Origin: Spirochaetaceae bacterium
Lineage (GTDB): Bacteria; Spirochaetota; Spirochaetia; DSM-27196; PXBQ01
NCBI GenBank assembly: GCA_003566875.1
Contig: PXBQ01000232.1
Coordinates: 1 to 5,957, forward strand
Reading direction: 5' to 3'
DNA length: 5,957 bases
Shown: piece after piece, positions 5,754 to 5,957 of the stretch
Layout: each line of letters opens with the position of its first letter
Numbering within the stretch: the first letter of the stretch is position 1
Translations under genes and position numbers: made by a program
Notes under the pieces: generated by a model
Told to the model about the DNA's origin: nothing
The model's input: the letters and a program-made list of their open reading frames with translations, nothing else
The model's database searches: none

Positions 5754-5957
5754 ATGAAACGTCTGGTTATCGTGGCGTTGATCATGGTTATGGGCGCAGC
5801 GGTCGTGAGCGCCCAGACGATGATGAGCGTCGAAGTGCGTGAAACTCAAGTCCGGGTGAACCCCAGTTTCCTCGGTCGTGTCGAAGGAAACCTTGCGTAC
5901 GGCGACCGTGTCGAAGTACTCGAGCAGCGGCAGGGTTGGGCGCGTGTCCGGCTGGAC
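5754..5957 (+). CDS. Exported SH3-domain protein (3' partial)
   Basis: The window contains the first 68 codons, open to the last base. The ATG at 5754 follows GGGAGGG (5741-5747) by six bases, a strong start. Residues 1-20 form a classic Sec signal peptide (MKRLVIVALIMVMGAAVVSA, cut before Q21), so the product is periplasmic or surface-linked. Residues 25-68 look like a bacterial SH3 (SH3b) domain: VEVRETQVRVNPSFLGRVEG, then YGDRVEVLEQRQGWARVRL, with the usual pattern of a Pro-Ser turn, a Gly-Asp-x-Val-x-Val-Leu strand and a Gly-Trp-x-x-Val strand. Such domains usually bind peptidoglycan or peptides. Similar signal-peptide plus SH3 proteins are familiar in spirochaetes, sometimes beside peptidases, but nothing downstream can be seen. 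It has its own promoter, overlapping the end of the barrel-like gene. Confidence 0.82.
   Translation, partial: MKRLVIVALIMVMGAAVVSAQTMMSVEVRETQVRVNPSFLGRVEGNLAYGDRVEVLEQRQGWARVRLD

Noticed and set aside
1..5957. CRISPR arrays, tRNA/rRNA genes, insertion sequences, toxin-antitoxin or phage genes
   Set aside because: No repeat-spacer pattern, RNA gene signature, transposase or terminal inverted repeats could be seen.

Overview
This is a GC-rich bacterial window of six or seven protein genes in three blocks. The gene content suggests a free-living spirochaete: a Tro-like metal transport and DtxR end, a DUF1980/permease pair, and an exported SH3 protein behind an outer-membrane-like protein. No marker gene is present, so the taxonomy is inference.

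Block 1 (+, 1-1148) is the downstream end of a manganese/zinc/iron-type locus. It starts inside a gene whose C-terminus is a DtxR metal-binding and dimerisation domain. Such domains occur fused to the end of ABC-3 type metal permeases (TroC/TroD/MntC-like), but the membrane part lies outside the window. A complete three-domain DtxR/MntR/TroR-type regulator follows. Together they look like a metal importer with its metal sensor.

Block 2 (-, 4700-1198) is a probable operon that converges on block 1. In transcription order it holds a reduced YraQ/ArsP-type permease, a DUF1980 (TIGR03943) membrane protein overlapping it by 4 bases (GTGA), and, 69 bases later, a YyaL/SSP411-type protein with a thioredoxin-like domain and a six-hairpin glycosidase-like domain. 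The permease lacks the cysteine segments typical of its family, whereas DUF1980 keeps its CC pair and YyaL keeps its CxxC. A 30-codon ORF with a good ribosome binding site sits just upstream of the permease and overlaps its start.

Block 3 (+, 4862-5957) is read divergently from block 2. It holds an exported, probably beta-barrel protein whose frame is broken at a GGGG run near 5326, then a well-formed sigma70-type promoter and the start of an exported SH3-domain protein cut by the window end. The divergent region (4701-4861) has overlapping opposed -35-like elements on an imperfect inverted repeat.

Two reading frames look broken by single-base shifts: the outer-membrane-like gene (fairly clear) and the first ~130 bases (tentative). 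Assembly or sequencing indels should be excluded before calling either a pseudogene. The closest thing to a new system is the operon of a cysteine-less mini-permease, a CC-bearing DUF1980 partner and a thioredoxin-domain protein.
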